A DNA stretch of 64,000 nt, taken from NCBI RefSeq assembly GCF_031344075.1, contig NZ_JAVJAN010000012.1:1-64000 (forward strand), written 5' to 3'. Position 1 is the stretch's first letter, and every line of letters begins with the position of its first letter. The stretch is from Clostridium aquiflavi (lineage in GTDB: Bacteria; Bacillota; Clostridia; Clostridiales; Clostridiaceae). The notes under the pieces were generated by a model. That model was not told where the DNA came from. It saw only the letters and a program-made list of their open reading frames with translations, and ran no database searches. Of the stretch, positions 8,399 through 17,159 are shown one piece after another. The translations under genes were made by a program, and so were the position numbers.

Positions 8399-9024
8399 TA
8401 TTTTTCCATCCTTACTATCTTTACATTGATTTCATTCTTAAAATAGTCTATGTAATTCATTAAATCCTCTTTTATATTGTCTTTTGTAAAAACTACTATC
8501 CTATTATATCCTAATCTTTTTAAAATGTTAGAGTTTGGAAGATCTTCCTCACCAACTGCATATTGATTATTTAACTTATCATATATTTTTTTCACATCTA
8601 ACTCTTCATTATATCTATCATATGGAATAAGCATAATATATTTTTTACTTTTTACCTCGTTTAATTTTATACCAGTATTTATAAGCTTACTTATATTGTT
8701 TCTACTTCCTACAATTCCAAATGGATGAAATAACAAATTAATATTTAATATAGGCTTTATTAAATAATTATTATTTAATTCTAAAGATAAATCTAAAATT
8801 TCATCCAAAGGTAAATCAATAATAATAAAGCATTCTTCGTTATATTCATCTAGTATTTTTCTTACTACTTCTTTTTTAGTCTCACTTTTATAATCGTCCA
8901 AAACAAAATCTTCATAAGTTTGTAGAGAAACAAATGGCGTACTTCTAAAAAAACACCTGAATTCTCCTAAATTACTTCTCCAAATTCTATAGATATTTCT
9001 TAAATCAACTTCTTTTAAATTCAT
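8398..9024 (-). CDS. hypothetical protein of the ATP-grasp cassette
   Basis: A 208-residue soluble protein that I do not recognise. It is rich in Asn, Lys, Ile and Asp, has no signal peptide or membrane helix, and shows alternating predicted strands and helices (ECFIIIDLPLDEIL, then KYIMLIPYDRYNEEL, then NRIVVFTKDNIKEDL). The ATG at 9024 is chosen over one 15 bp upstream because AAAGGT lies 5 bp before it, overlapping the upstream gene's stop. It ends in TAATG shared with the lipoprotein gene. Tight coupling on both sides says it works with the lipoprotein and ligase. Confidence 0.7.
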   Translation of the reverse strand: MNLKEVDLRNIYRIWRSNLGEFRCFFRSTPFVSLQTYEDFVLDDYKSETKKEVVRKILDEYNEECFIIIDLPLDEILDLSLELNNNYLIKPILNINLLFHPFGIVGSRNNISKLINTGIKLNEVKSKKYIMLIPYDRYNEELDVKKIYDKLNNQYAVGEEDLPNSNILKRLGYNRIVVFTKDNIKEDLMNYIDYFKNEINVKIVRMEK

Positions 9025-9028
9025 ATTT

Positions 9029-9412
9029 TTACCTTTCATAAGTTACTGAATATATCCCATCAAGAGATATATAATGCTTATGTCCATCTTCATTTATAAA
9101 TACGAAATTATTTGCTCCGCACTCATCTTCACATACTTGTCCATTAAAACTAATATCAGGTCTTGACCTTTTCCACGAATCAACATCAAAATAAAAATTT
9201 ATTTCTACAGCACATGCTAAAAATCCATAGTCCAACTTATAAAGTATTGCAAAATTATTTTTAGTAGAAAATAGTTGCCTATAATTTTTATTTTCTATTA
9301 TTGTATCAACCGCTATAAGTTCATTATATAAATTAGTTACTTCTCCTTCTAGAACTTCTATTGGTTTATCTTTATACCATTCATTAAGTGTTTTATATAT
9401 ATAAATCTCCAC
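9029..9412 (-). CDS. hypothetical protein, first gene of the ATP-grasp cassette
   Basis: About 127 residues, not recognised. It is soluble and acidic, with aromatic-rich strands (CAVEINFYFDVDSWKRSRPD) and a CEDEC pair near residue 86. The upstream TTG at 9424 is a less likely start than the GTG at 9412, which has GGAGG 5 bp before it. The promoter probably lies near 9445-9450, where the minus strand reads TATAAT, after the terminator of the phosphonate operon. It is separated from the next gene by 4 bp. Confidence 0.65.
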   Translation of the reverse strand: MEIYIYKTLNEWYKDKPIEVLEGEVTNLYNELIAVDTIIENKNYRQLFSTKNNFAILYKLDYGFLACAVEINFYFDVDSWKRSRPDISFNGQVCEDECGANNFVFINEDGHKHYISLDGIYSVTYER

Positions 9413-9461
9413 ATTTTCCTCCAAAATATAATATTATATGCAATATTATACCTTATCTGTT

Positions 9462-9502
9462 AAAAAAAAATATAGAATACATTAAATATATCCTATATTT
9501 TT
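9462..9502 (-). terminator. terminator of the phosphonate operon
   Basis: A 10-bp inverted repeat (AAAAATATAG at 9466-9475 and CTATATTTTT at 9493-9502) is followed on the minus strand by further T residues. It separates the phosphonate operon from the ATP-grasp cassette, which lies downstream on the same strand. Confidence 0.65.
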
Positions 9503-9518
9503 AAATTATATATATTTT

Positions 9519-10613
9519 TTACATCATATATTCCTCTAATATCTTAGCAAACTTATTCATGTCTTCTGGATATACCTCACCAATATTAGCTACTCTAAAT
9601 GTATTTTTTGATGCTATTTTTCCTGGATAAATTGTAAAACCCCTTTCATATAAATAATCATGAAGTTCTTTAAAATCGTATTTCTCTATCCGAGGTTCAA
9701 TAATTGATGTTAATAGCATAGAGGAATTTTCATCATCTATTAAACGTTTTAAATTTAGTTTATCTAGGCAATCCCAAAGTATTTTACAACACTCTTTATA
9801 TCGTAAATTTCTCTTTTCGATGCTTTCTTCTTTTATTTCTATTATAGCTTGCTTCAATGCATAAAGTACTTGTACAGGTGGTGTAAATCTCATTTGAAAA
9901 TTATCTTTAAAGTTCTCATATTGCTTATATAAATTTAGATATAAGTTTCGTATTTTTTTATTTTTAATACTATCCAATGATTTTAGATTAGCAATTACAA
10001 AACTTATTCCGGCCATCCCCTGTATACATTTATTAGAACTAGATGCTAAATACTTTATATTCATTTCTTTCATATTAATAGGTATTCCTGCAAATGAACT
10101 CATTGCATCAACTATCATTTCTATGTTATATTTTTTACAAATTGATCCTATTTCTTTTATATCATTTAATAATCCAGTAGTAGTTTCATGATGCACTACT
10201 GCTAAATGAGTTATTTTCTTTTTGCTATATTTAATTACCTCTTCTAGCCTAATAAAGTCTATAGTATTTATAGGCGAACTACAAAATCCTATATAATTTA
10301 AATTATATACTTGTGCAATTTCACACATTCTTTTTCCATAAGCACCATTGTTAATTATTAAAATAATGTCTTCATCACTCATAACAGAACTTATTATAGA
10401 TTCAACTGCTGCTGTACCTGATCCTCCAAATAATATTGTAGAATATTCAGAATTAGATCCAACTATGTTAGTTAATTCATTTGATATATATTCCATAACA
10501 CTTCCGAATTCTTTTTCCCGTGGACATATATCTGGTACAACTTGCGCTAATTTAACAGTATCAGTTGTTGTAGCTGGACCTGGATTAAGCAATATATTTC
10601 TTTTAATTGTCAT
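9519..10613 (-). CDS. phnW: 2-aminoethylphosphonate--pyruvate transaminase
   Basis: This class V PLP aminotransferase interconverts phosphonoacetaldehyde and 2-aminoethylphosphonate (AEP), using alanine/pyruvate. The start NILLNPGPATTTDTVKLAQ and DICPREKEF are the family's opening motifs. The PLP-ring aspartate is in IVDAMSSFAG (Asp169) and the Schiff-base lysine in SSSNKCIQGMAG (Lys195). The length of 364 residues is normal. PhnW usually degrades AEP, but behind PEP mutase and decarboxylase genes it serves as the last synthetic step. It starts 4 bp after the decarboxylase stop, with AGAGGTG upstream, and ends the operon. Confidence 0.92.
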   Translation of the reverse strand: MTIKRNILLNPGPATTTDTVKLAQVVPDICPREKEFGSVMEYISNELTNIVGSNSEYSTILFGGSGTAAVESIISSVMSDEDIILIINNGAYGKRMCEIAQVYNLNYIGFCSSPINTIDFIRLEEVIKYSKKKITHLAVVHHETTTGLLNDIKEIGSICKKYNIEMIVDAMSSFAGIPINMKEMNIKYLASSSNKCIQGMAGISFVIANLKSLDSIKNKKIRNLYLNLYKQYENFKDNFQMRFTPPVQVLYALKQAIIEIKEESIEKRNLRYKECCKILWDCLDKLNLKRLIDDENSSMLLTSIIEPRIEKYDFKELHDYLYERGFTIYPGKIASKNTFRVANIGEVYPEDMNKFAKILEEYMM

Positions 10614-10617
10614 CTTA

Positions 10618-11754
10618 CTAATTCACCTCTAAATTCTTCATAAAACCTTCTTTATTTTCAATTGGTATTTGGGTTGGTCTACCAAGATTTTTTCTCGCAC
10701 CCTTTTTTACCTTAATTTCTAATAATGTAGGACCCTTACTATTTTTTAATTTTTCTAAGCATATTATTAAATCTTCTTTTTTACTACAACTATATGCTTC
10801 ACTATATCTTGCACCCTTTGCTAAAGCTAATATATCTATATCTAGCGCTACTGTTTCTTGACCTCCTACAGAGTCATGTGCACCATTGTTCATTACTATA
10901 TGTTTGAAATTTTCTACATTTTCATGACCTATTGTTGTTATTCCACCTAGATGCATTAATAAAGCTCCATCTCCGTCTAAGCAATAAACATTTAAATTTT
11001 TCTTATTTAATGCTATTCCTAATGCTATTTGAGAAGCATGTCCCATGGAACCAACTGTTAAAAAATCTCTATCATGTTTTTCCTTTCTTTTTTCTCTTAA
11101 TTCAAAAAGTTCTCTTGATAACATTCCCGTTGTAGATACTATTATGGACTTTTCATTAATATGTGATAGAATAACTTCCAATGCTTCTTCCCTAGTCATT
11201 TCAAAGTCATACAATTTATTATTTTTAAGTTTATATTCATTAAAAGTTCCTTTTTTTATCACTAGTGCATAAGGTTCTTTTTCTTTTTTCATATAATCAT
11301 TAACATCTCTTAAAAAACTCTTCATTTCATCTTTACTTGTATCATCACTTAAAATTTTATATTTTATATTTAAAGTTTCTAATAATTTAGTAGTTATTAA
11401 TCCTTGTTTTTTATGTTGTGGTTCATCCTTCTTACCAGGTTCCCCTCTCCATCCTATTACTAATAACATAGGAATACTATAAACTAATTTATCACTTAAA
11501 GATGTAATTGGATTAATTGTATTACCAAGTCCTGAATTTTGCATGTAAACAAGTCCTATTTTTCCTGTTGCTAAATGGTAGCCTGAAACTAATCCAACTG
11601 CATTCCCTTCATTAGCTGCTATAATATTGTTTTTACTGATTGTATTATCATTAACATATGCACAAAAAGATTTTAATAATGAATCTGGCACCCCTGTAAA
11701 AAATTTTATATCATTATCTATTAACTCTTTATAAAATTCTGACACATCTAACAT
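10618..11754 (-). CDS. aepY: phosphonopyruvate decarboxylase
   Basis: This TPP-dependent enzyme decarboxylates phosphonopyruvate to phosphonoacetaldehyde, pulling the unfavourable PEP mutase reaction forward. The N-terminal part has FFTGVPDSLLKSFC and ANEGNAVGLVSGYHLATGK (catalytic glutamate). The C-terminal part has the TPP/Mg motif GDGALLMHLGG, then the paired asparagine in NNGAHDSVGGQ. The ATG at 11754 (378 residues) is preferred over one 51 bp upstream because GGAGGG lies 8 bp before it, at the end of aepX. The spacing to aepX is only 2 bp. Confidence 0.92.
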   Translation of the reverse strand: MLDVSEFYKELIDNDIKFFTGVPDSLLKSFCAYVNDNTISKNNIIAANEGNAVGLVSGYHLATGKIGLVYMQNSGLGNTINPITSLSDKLVYSIPMLLVIGWRGEPGKKDEPQHKKQGLITTKLLETLNIKYKILSDDTSKDEMKSFLRDVNDYMKKEKEPYALVIKKGTFNEYKLKNNKLYDFEMTREEALEVILSHINEKSIIVSTTGMLSRELFELREKRKEKHDRDFLTVGSMGHASQIALGIALNKKNLNVYCLDGDGALLMHLGGITTIGHENVENFKHIVMNNGAHDSVGGQETVALDIDILALAKGARYSEAYSCSKKEDLIICLEKLKNSKGPTLLEIKVKKGARKNLGRPTQIPIENKEGFMKNLEVN

Positions 11755-11756
11755 CC

Positions 11757-13055
11757 TTATTTCCCTCCAGGTATTAAAGTTAGTATTTCTTTTATTGCCA
11801 TACAATTTTCTGAAGCTTCTTTAGAACGTTCATTTTCTAAAATACTTTTTGCTGTACTCATCATAGCTGGATAAGCACTTCTTATTAAATGATTTGCATA
11901 TATAACAACATTAACTCCTAAATGTGATAATTCTTCTTCTGTAATAAAATTATATGAAGTTGGAACTACTATAAGTGGAACCTTATTTTCAAAATCACTA
12001 TACTGTTTACAAAATTCTATTATTTCTTTTCCATCACTTTCTTTACTATGAATCATTATTCCATCAGCACCGGATTGTATATAAGCTTTTGCTCTAAATA
12101 AAGCATCACCAAGTCCAGCTTTAGTAATTAAACTTTCAATTCTAGCTATAATCATAAAATCATTTGTTACTCTTGCATTTCTTCCTGCTCTAATTTTGCT
12201 GCAAAAATTTTCTACAGTATCTTGCTTTTGCTCTACGTCCGTTCCAAACAAAGAATTTTTTTTAAGTCCAATTTTATCTTCTATTATAATGGCTGATACC
12301 CCTAATCTTTCTAATGTTTTAACTGTATAAACAAAATGCTCTACTTTTCCACCAGTATCTCCATCAAGTATTATAGGTTTTGTAGTTACTTCTAAAATAT
12401 CATTAATTGTATTTAGTCTTGATGTCAAATCAACAACTTCTATATCAGGTTTTCCCTTTGATGTTGAATCACAAAGTGAACTTACCCACATACCATCAAA
12501 TTCTTTTATCTTTCCTTCCTTTTCTACTTTTGTTTTCTCAACTATTAAACCAGTAAGTCCATTATGTGCTTCAAGTATTCTAACTATCTTTTTTGAATAC
12601 ATTAACTCTTTGAGTTTTTTCATTCTCATTTGAGGGGTTGTCCCTATTCCACTTAACTTTTCTTCTAATTTAGTAATTGATATTCCCTCAGTGTACTTTA
12701 TTTCTACTAACTTTCCATCCCATTCCTTAATGACATCTATAATTCTTTTTCTAAATTTATTTTGAAATCCACTTTTCCAATCGTCACCATGCAAAATATA
12801 ATCGGGTTTTAATATCTTAATATTTGCTACTTGATCTAATGTGTCTTGAGGAATTACCTTTGAAACACCTTTTATATTTTCAATCACCATTTTTCTTTCT
12901 TCATAACTCATTATTGGTTTTCTCCAATATCCTGCAATAACATCATCAGTATGAAGTCCTATTATTACTTTTCCTAAATTTCTTCCTTCATTAATTATAT
13001 TTAAATGACCATGATGTATTATATCTCCACTCATTGCTATATAAACTGTTTTCAT
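11757..13055 (-). CDS. aepX: phosphoenolpyruvate mutase fused to an N-terminal nucleotidyltransferase
   Basis: The C-terminal half (about 165-432) is PEP mutase, which makes the carbon-phosphorus bond by rearranging phosphoenolpyruvate to phosphonopyruvate. DGDTGG (231-236) binds Mg, and EDKxxxxxNS (259-268, EDKIGLKKNS) is the signature that separates mutases from lyases of this superfamily. The N-terminal 135 residues are a TagD/cytidylyltransferase-like domain with HHGH (14-17) and a TEGIS end motif, both apparently intact. Fusion of these two domains is known in Firmicutes. The start at 13055 has AAGGG upstream and lies 13 bp after the previous stop; the longer frame to 13088 would overlap that gene. 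Confidence 0.93.
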   Translation of the reverse strand: MKTVYIAMSGDIIHHGHLNIINEGRNLGKVIIGLHTDDVIAGYWRKPIMSYEERKMVIENIKGVSKVIPQDTLDQVANIKILKPDYILHGDDWKSGFQNKFRKRIIDVIKEWDGKLVEIKYTEGISITKLEEKLSGIGTTPQMRMKKLKELMYSKKIVRILEAHNGLTGLIVEKTKVEKEGKIKEFDGMWVSSLCDSTSKGKPDIEVVDLTSRLNTINDILEVTTKPIILDGDTGGKVEHFVYTVKTLERLGVSAIIIEDKIGLKKNSLFGTDVEQKQDTVENFCSKIRAGRNARVTNDFMIIARIESLITKAGLGDALFRAKAYIQSGADGIMIHSKESDGKEIIEFCKQYSDFENKVPLIVVPTSYNFITEEELSHLGVNVVIYANHLIRSAYPAMMSTAKSILENERSKEASENCMAIKEILTLIPGGK

Positions 13056-13068
13056 AAACTCATCCCTT

Positions 13069-13803
13069 CTATTCTTCACCATTAACATACAATCTAGGAA
13101 TTATATATTCCTTAACTCTTTTTAAATGTTCTTTATTATCAATTTCTGACCATATTAAATTTTCAATTTTTAAATACCCAATCTTTCTCATCTTTGCAAC
13201 ATCAAATAATATATATTCATAGTCACATTTCTGCATTTTGGATTTATTAAATTGCTTTATCATTTCCCTATATAAATTTAATGATATTTTAGATATCCCA
13301 ACTAATTCTCCATATATATTTTTTATTTCTTCTTTAATTTTAGAAATTTTATATAAGTTATTATTTTTAATCTCAATGTAGCATTCATCGCCACTATTAG
13401 TTAAATTGCTAATAATTACACAATCATCAGAAGCATATTCAATTGCATCTTTTAATGCTTTAATTTCATAAATAAGATCACCCTCTAATAATAAAAAATC
13501 ATCAACAATTAAATTTTTTAATGTAGCCAATGAAGCCATACTACCAGTAGTTATATATTTATCATTTCTTTTGACATATAAATCTACCTCTTTTTCACAT
13601 AACTTATCATAAAAATTTCCTAAATGTCCTGTAACTAAATATATTTTCTTTATTCCTGCTTGCCTTAATTTAGATATTGATCTTTCAATTAATGTTTTTT
13701 CATTTATGCATATAAAGCCTTTGGGTATTTCATCATTTGTTATTTCATATAATCTTTTTCCCATTCCTGCAACTAAAATAACCGCAGTATTTATTTTTCC
13801 CAT
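13069..13803 (-). CDS. pntC: LicC/PntC-like nucleotidyltransferase, probable AEP cytidylyltransferase
   Basis: The 244-residue protein has the sugar-phosphate/phosphocholine nucleotidyltransferase fold: VAGMGKRL (about 11-18) then PKGF binds the nucleotide, and GDLIYE holds the metal-binding aspartate. LicC activates phosphocholine with CTP. PntC does the same for 2-aminoethylphosphonate, and pntC is often found with aepX, aepY and phnW. As first gene of this operon, its likely product is CMP-AEP, used to decorate surface glycans or lipids. The substrate is inferred. The ATG at 13803 has GGGGGAG close upstream; an earlier ATG at 13824 lies inside an operator-like palindrome. Confidence 0.8.
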   Translation of the reverse strand: MGKINTAVILVAGMGKRLYEITNDEIPKGFICINEKTLIERSISKLRQAGIKKIYLVTGHLGNFYDKLCEKEVDLYVKRNDKYITTGSMASLATLKNLIVDDFLLLEGDLIYEIKALKDAIEYASDDCVIISNLTNSGDECYIEIKNNNLYKISKIKEEIKNIYGELVGISKISLNLYREMIKQFNKSKMQKCDYEYILFDVAKMRKIGYLKIENLIWSEIDNKEHLKRVKEYIIPRLYVNGEE

Positions 13804-13814
13804 AACACTCCCCC

Positions 13815-13876
13815 TTTTGTTCATTTATTGAACAAAATTATATTATCATTATTCACTGTTCAATACAATATGTTCA
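13815..13876 (-). promoter_or_regulatory. phosphonate operon promoter with TGTTCA repeats
   Basis: Minus-strand TATAAT (13842-13837) makes a likely -10; the -35 is weak (TTGAAC, 15 bp upstream). A perfect palindrome TTTTGTTCA-5-TGAACAAAA (13815-13837) spans the expected transcription start, and two further TGTTCA half-sites lie at 13857-13862 and 13871-13876 on the plus strand. This arrangement suggests a repressor operator. The regulator is unknown. Confidence 0.5.
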
Positions 13877-13906
13877 TGTAAATTTTTTACTTTTATACAA
13901 AATAAA

Positions 13907-13959
13907 AAGTCATATAGAGTTTAAAAATATATTTCATATCTTTAAACTCTATATGACTT
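13907..13959 (-). terminator. terminator of the AI-2E family gene
   Basis: A perfect 19-bp inverted repeat (13907-13925 and 13941-13959) with a 15-bp loop follows the AI-2E family gene. On the minus strand it runs into TTTTTATTTT. Confidence 0.82.
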
Positions 13960-13979
13960 AAAGTTTTATATTTTTAAAG

Positions 13980-15143
13980 TCACATATAATCTTTTGTATT
14001 TATTTTTAAACCTTTTTTCTTTAAATTTGCTTCTACTATTTCTTTTATAATAGAATATACTACTGCAAATAAAGGTACACCTATAATCATTCCTATTAAT
14101 CCCAAGAATTTTCCTGCAAATAATATTGAGAATAATATCCAAAAAGCAGATATTCCTATTGAATCTCCCAATATTTTAGGTCCAATAATATTTCCGTCAA
14201 TTTGTTGAATTATTAATATTATTACTAAGAACCATAATGCTTTTACTGGAGATACAAATAAAATTATTATAAATGATGGAACAGCTCCTATAAATGGTCC
14301 AAAGAATGGAATAATATTAGTTATACCCACTATTACTGATATTAATATAGCATATGGCATACTAAATATAGTTAATATTATAAAAGTTAATACTCCTATA
14401 ATAAAAGAATCTAATATTTTTCCCATTAAAAACTTTCCAAATGTATCATTACTTCTGTGAGTTATTTCTATAATTTTTTCTGCAGCCTTTCTGTAAAAAA
14501 CAGCATATGTTACTTTTTTACTCATTGCACAGAATTTTTCTTTATCAATTAGTAAATATATTGATATTATTACGCCTAGAACAATATTCCAAATACTAGA
14601 TGCTATTTTAGTAACAAAGCTTCCTAAAACAGGTAATAAATTAGTTGCAATCTTTATTATGTAATTAATAAATTCATTAAAATTATTATTTATTAAAGGA
14701 AGATATTCTTCTGAAATATTTAAATCTAGCATTAATTCATTAATAAATTTTGTTGATTCATTAATAAATTTAGGAACATCATTCACTAATCCTATTATAC
14801 TTTGTATCAATTGTGGCAATACAAAGTGTATAAAAAGAGCAATCAATAACATAGCTGTTATATATGTAATAAATAAACTTAATCCTCTCTTTCCTTTAAA
14901 ACTAAGAGATTTTAATTTATTATATTCACTTATTTTTCTTTCATAAAATTTTAATATAAAATTTAATATATACGCCATTGAAAATCCTATTATAAATGGT
15001 TGTAATATAACTATTATTCCACTTATTTTTCCTAATAATGATCCAAATTCAGATATAGATAAGTAAAATATAATAATTGCACTTACAACTATAAAAGAAT
15101 ATATTGATATTGTGTTATATTTTTCATTCCAATTAATTTTCAT
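13980..15143 (-). CDS. AI-2E family transporter (PerM/TqsA-like)
   Basis: The 387-residue membrane protein has about eight hydrophobic segments and the family's long amphipathic region in the middle (about 110-160). The conserved stretch near residues 270-300 reads ISVIVGITNIIPFFGPFIGA, which is diagnostic (NxIPxxGP). Members have been linked to export of autoinducer-2, Na/H exchange or other solutes, so the substrate here is open. GAGAGGG precedes the ATG. Single gene with its own terminator. Confidence 0.9.
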   Translation of the reverse strand: MKINWNEKYNTISIYSFIVVSAIIIFYLSISEFGSLLGKISGIIVILQPFIIGFSMAYILNFILKFYERKISEYNKLKSLSFKGKRGLSLFITYITAMLLIALFIHFVLPQLIQSIIGLVNDVPKFINESTKFINELMLDLNISEEYLPLINNNFNEFINYIIKIATNLLPVLGSFVTKIASSIWNIVLGVIISIYLLIDKEKFCAMSKKVTYAVFYRKAAEKIIEITHRSNDTFGKFLMGKILDSFIIGVLTFIILTIFSMPYAILISVIVGITNIIPFFGPFIGAVPSFIIILFVSPVKALWFLVIILIIQQIDGNIIGPKILGDSIGISAFWILFSILFAGKFLGLIGMIIGVPLFAVVYSIIKEIVEANLKKKGLKINTKDYM

Positions 15144-15309
15144 TTTTCCCTCTCTTTTGTAGTAGTTATTTAAATAATACTACTATGTAATCATTATAGA
15201 TTTTTTACATATAGCTTTCAACAAAATTCTCATTAACTTAATTATAATTATGAACTATATACAAAATATAATACAAAATTCAAGATATAAATTAATAACT
15301 TAAATTGAT

Positions 15310-15969
15310 CTATACAATTATCTTTAGTAATTCATCTAAATCTTTAACTATATAAGTTGCACCTGCTTCTTTTAATTCATCATAATTTCCATATCCATAT
15401 AGTACCCCAATACTATCAATGTTAAATTCTTTTGCTCCAATAATATCGTGTTCTCTATCCCCTATCATAACAACATTCGATAAATCAGTGATATTATTTT
15501 CTGATAAAACGTATTCTATGACTTCACTCTTTTTAGAACGAGTTTCATCCATATTACTACCACCAATAAAAGTAAAGTATTTTGATAAACCAAAATGGTC
15601 AAGTATTTTTTCTGCAAAAAACTTAGGTTTTGATGTTGCAACCATAAGAGTTTTTCCTCTGTCTTTTAATGATTTTAGAAATTTCTCCATTCCTTCATAT
15701 ACATCATTTTCAAAAAGACCCACACTTGCAAATCTTTCTCTAAACTTCTCTATAGCCTCTACTGTTTTTTCTTCATTAAATCCATAATACAAATTAAAAG
15801 TATCTTTTAATGGTGGACCTATAAATTTAGTTAGTGTATTTATATCTTCAACATTAATTCCAAAATGTTTTAATGAATATTGTATTGATTTTGTTATTCC
15901 AATCATAGGGTCAGTTATTGTTCCATCTAAGTCCATAAAAATATAATCATATTCTTTATTCAAAGTCAT
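15310..15969 (-). CDS. HAD-family hydrolase, phosphoglycolate phosphatase-like
   Basis: The 219-residue cytoplasmic enzyme has all four HAD motifs: FMDLDGTITD (nucleophile Asp near 12), VATSKP (threonine/serine), a lysine in KPKFFAEKIL, and MIGDREHDIIGA (acidic metal residues near 173). A helical cap (about 20-85) follows motif I. The sequence fits Gph/PpaX-like or 5'-nucleotidase-like enzymes, and the substrate cannot be told. GGAGGG directly abuts the ATG at 15969, so the in-frame TTG at 15963 could be the true start. Confidence 0.88.
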   Translation of the reverse strand: MTLNKEYDYIFMDLDGTITDPMIGITKSIQYSLKHFGINVEDINTLTKFIGPPLKDTFNLYYGFNEEKTVEAIEKFRERFASVGLFENDVYEGMEKFLKSLKDRGKTLMVATSKPKFFAEKILDHFGLSKYFTFIGGSNMDETRSKKSEVIEYVLSENNITDLSNVVMIGDREHDIIGAKEFNIDSIGVLYGYGNYDELKEAGATYIVKDLDELLKIIV

Positions 15970-16110
15970 CCCTCCAAATTAATATTCTTTCTAGAATATT
16001 ATATTAAAATTTTAATAATAGTACAAAATAAAACTAGAATTATTTATATTTTTTTTGTTATTATAATATATAGACAATTTTTTACTATATAAAGATAGGA
16101 GAGGTTTTTT

Positions 16111-17058
16111 ATGATTGATCTATGCACTTTAGGGACAATAGGTGGAATGCCTATGGTTGATAAATTTTTATCTTCTACTTTGATAAACATAAATGGTAGA
16201 AAAATTTTAATTGATTGTGGTGAAGGTACACAAGTTGCCATGAGAAAAATAGGTTGGGGGTTTAAATCTTTAGATTTAATTTGTATAACTCACTCTCACG
16301 GCGATCATACAATAGGATTACCTGGATTACTTTCTACAATAGGTAATTGTGGTAGAAGTGAAAAAATTACAATAGTTGGACCAAAAGGAATTAAAGAAAT
16401 TGTTAATGGTTTAAATGTTATAAACCCATATCTTCCTTACGAACTAGAAATTATTGAATTAGAAAATAATGAGTTAAAATTTTTAATAAATACAAATGGT
16501 ACTTCTTTATGTGAAAATGATGATAAGTGTAATCTTATATTATCTTCATTAGAAGTTGAACATTCTGCTAAATGCCTAAGTTATAATTTTTATATCAAAA
16601 GATTCCCTAGATTTTCTGTAGATAAAGCTATTAAAAATAATGTACCTAAAACTTTATGGAACAAACTACAAAGTCAAGAAACTATAAATTATAATAATAG
16701 GATATATACCCCTGATTTAGTTCTTGATAATGAGCGTAAAGGCATTAAAATATCATATGTAACTGATACAAGACCAACTAATGCTATTCCTGATTTTATC
16801 AAATATAGTGACTTGTTTATTTGTGAAGGTACTTATGGTAGCGATGAAGATATAGAAAAAGCTATAAAAAATAAACATATGACATTTAGAGAAAGTGCAA
16901 CCTTAGCTCAAAATGGAGAATGTAAAGAATTAATTTTAACTCATTTTAGTCCTGCATTATCTAATCCTGAAAGTTATATCTATAATGCAAAAGAGGTTTT
17001 TGAAAATTCCAATGTTGCTCATGATGGTTTAATTAAAAACCTAAAGTTTATAGATTGA
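16111..17058 (+). CDS. rnz: ribonuclease Z-like metallo-beta-lactamase fold hydrolase
   Basis: RNase Z trims 3' trailers of tRNA precursors lacking an encoded CCA. The opening LGTIGGMPMVDKFLSST and FDCGEGTQ-like IDCGEGTQVAMRK are family motifs. THSHGDHTIGLPGLL (about 59-73) holds the zinc ligands with the next-step HxHxDH pattern, and later HMTFRESATLA and LTHFSPAL provide the HEAT/HST-type and HFS motifs. The 315-residue length matches RNase Z. The sequence is somewhat divergent (IGGMPM in place of GGGMPT), so a related nuclease is possible. AGGAGAGG lies before the start, and the gene is monocistronic. Confidence 0.85.
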   Translation: MIDLCTLGTIGGMPMVDKFLSSTLININGRKILIDCGEGTQVAMRKIGWGFKSLDLICITHSHGDHTIGLPGLLSTIGNCGRSEKITIVGPKGIKEIVNGLNVINPYLPYELEIIELENNELKFLINTNGTSLCENDDKCNLILSSLEVEHSAKCLSYNFYIKRFPRFSVDKAIKNNVPKTLWNKLQSQETINYNNRIYTPDLVLDNERKGIKISYVTDTRPTNAIPDFIKYSDLFICEGTYGSDEDIEKAIKNKHMTFRESATLAQNGECKELILTHFSPALSNPESYIYNAKEVFENSNVAHDGLIKNLKFID

Positions 17059-17159
17059 AAAATACTTTACAATTTTTAGTTTTACTTTTCCTTTATTAAA
17101 AGTTATAATATGTAAATATAAAAACTTAATTACTTTTTTATTTCGAAGGAGAGATATGT

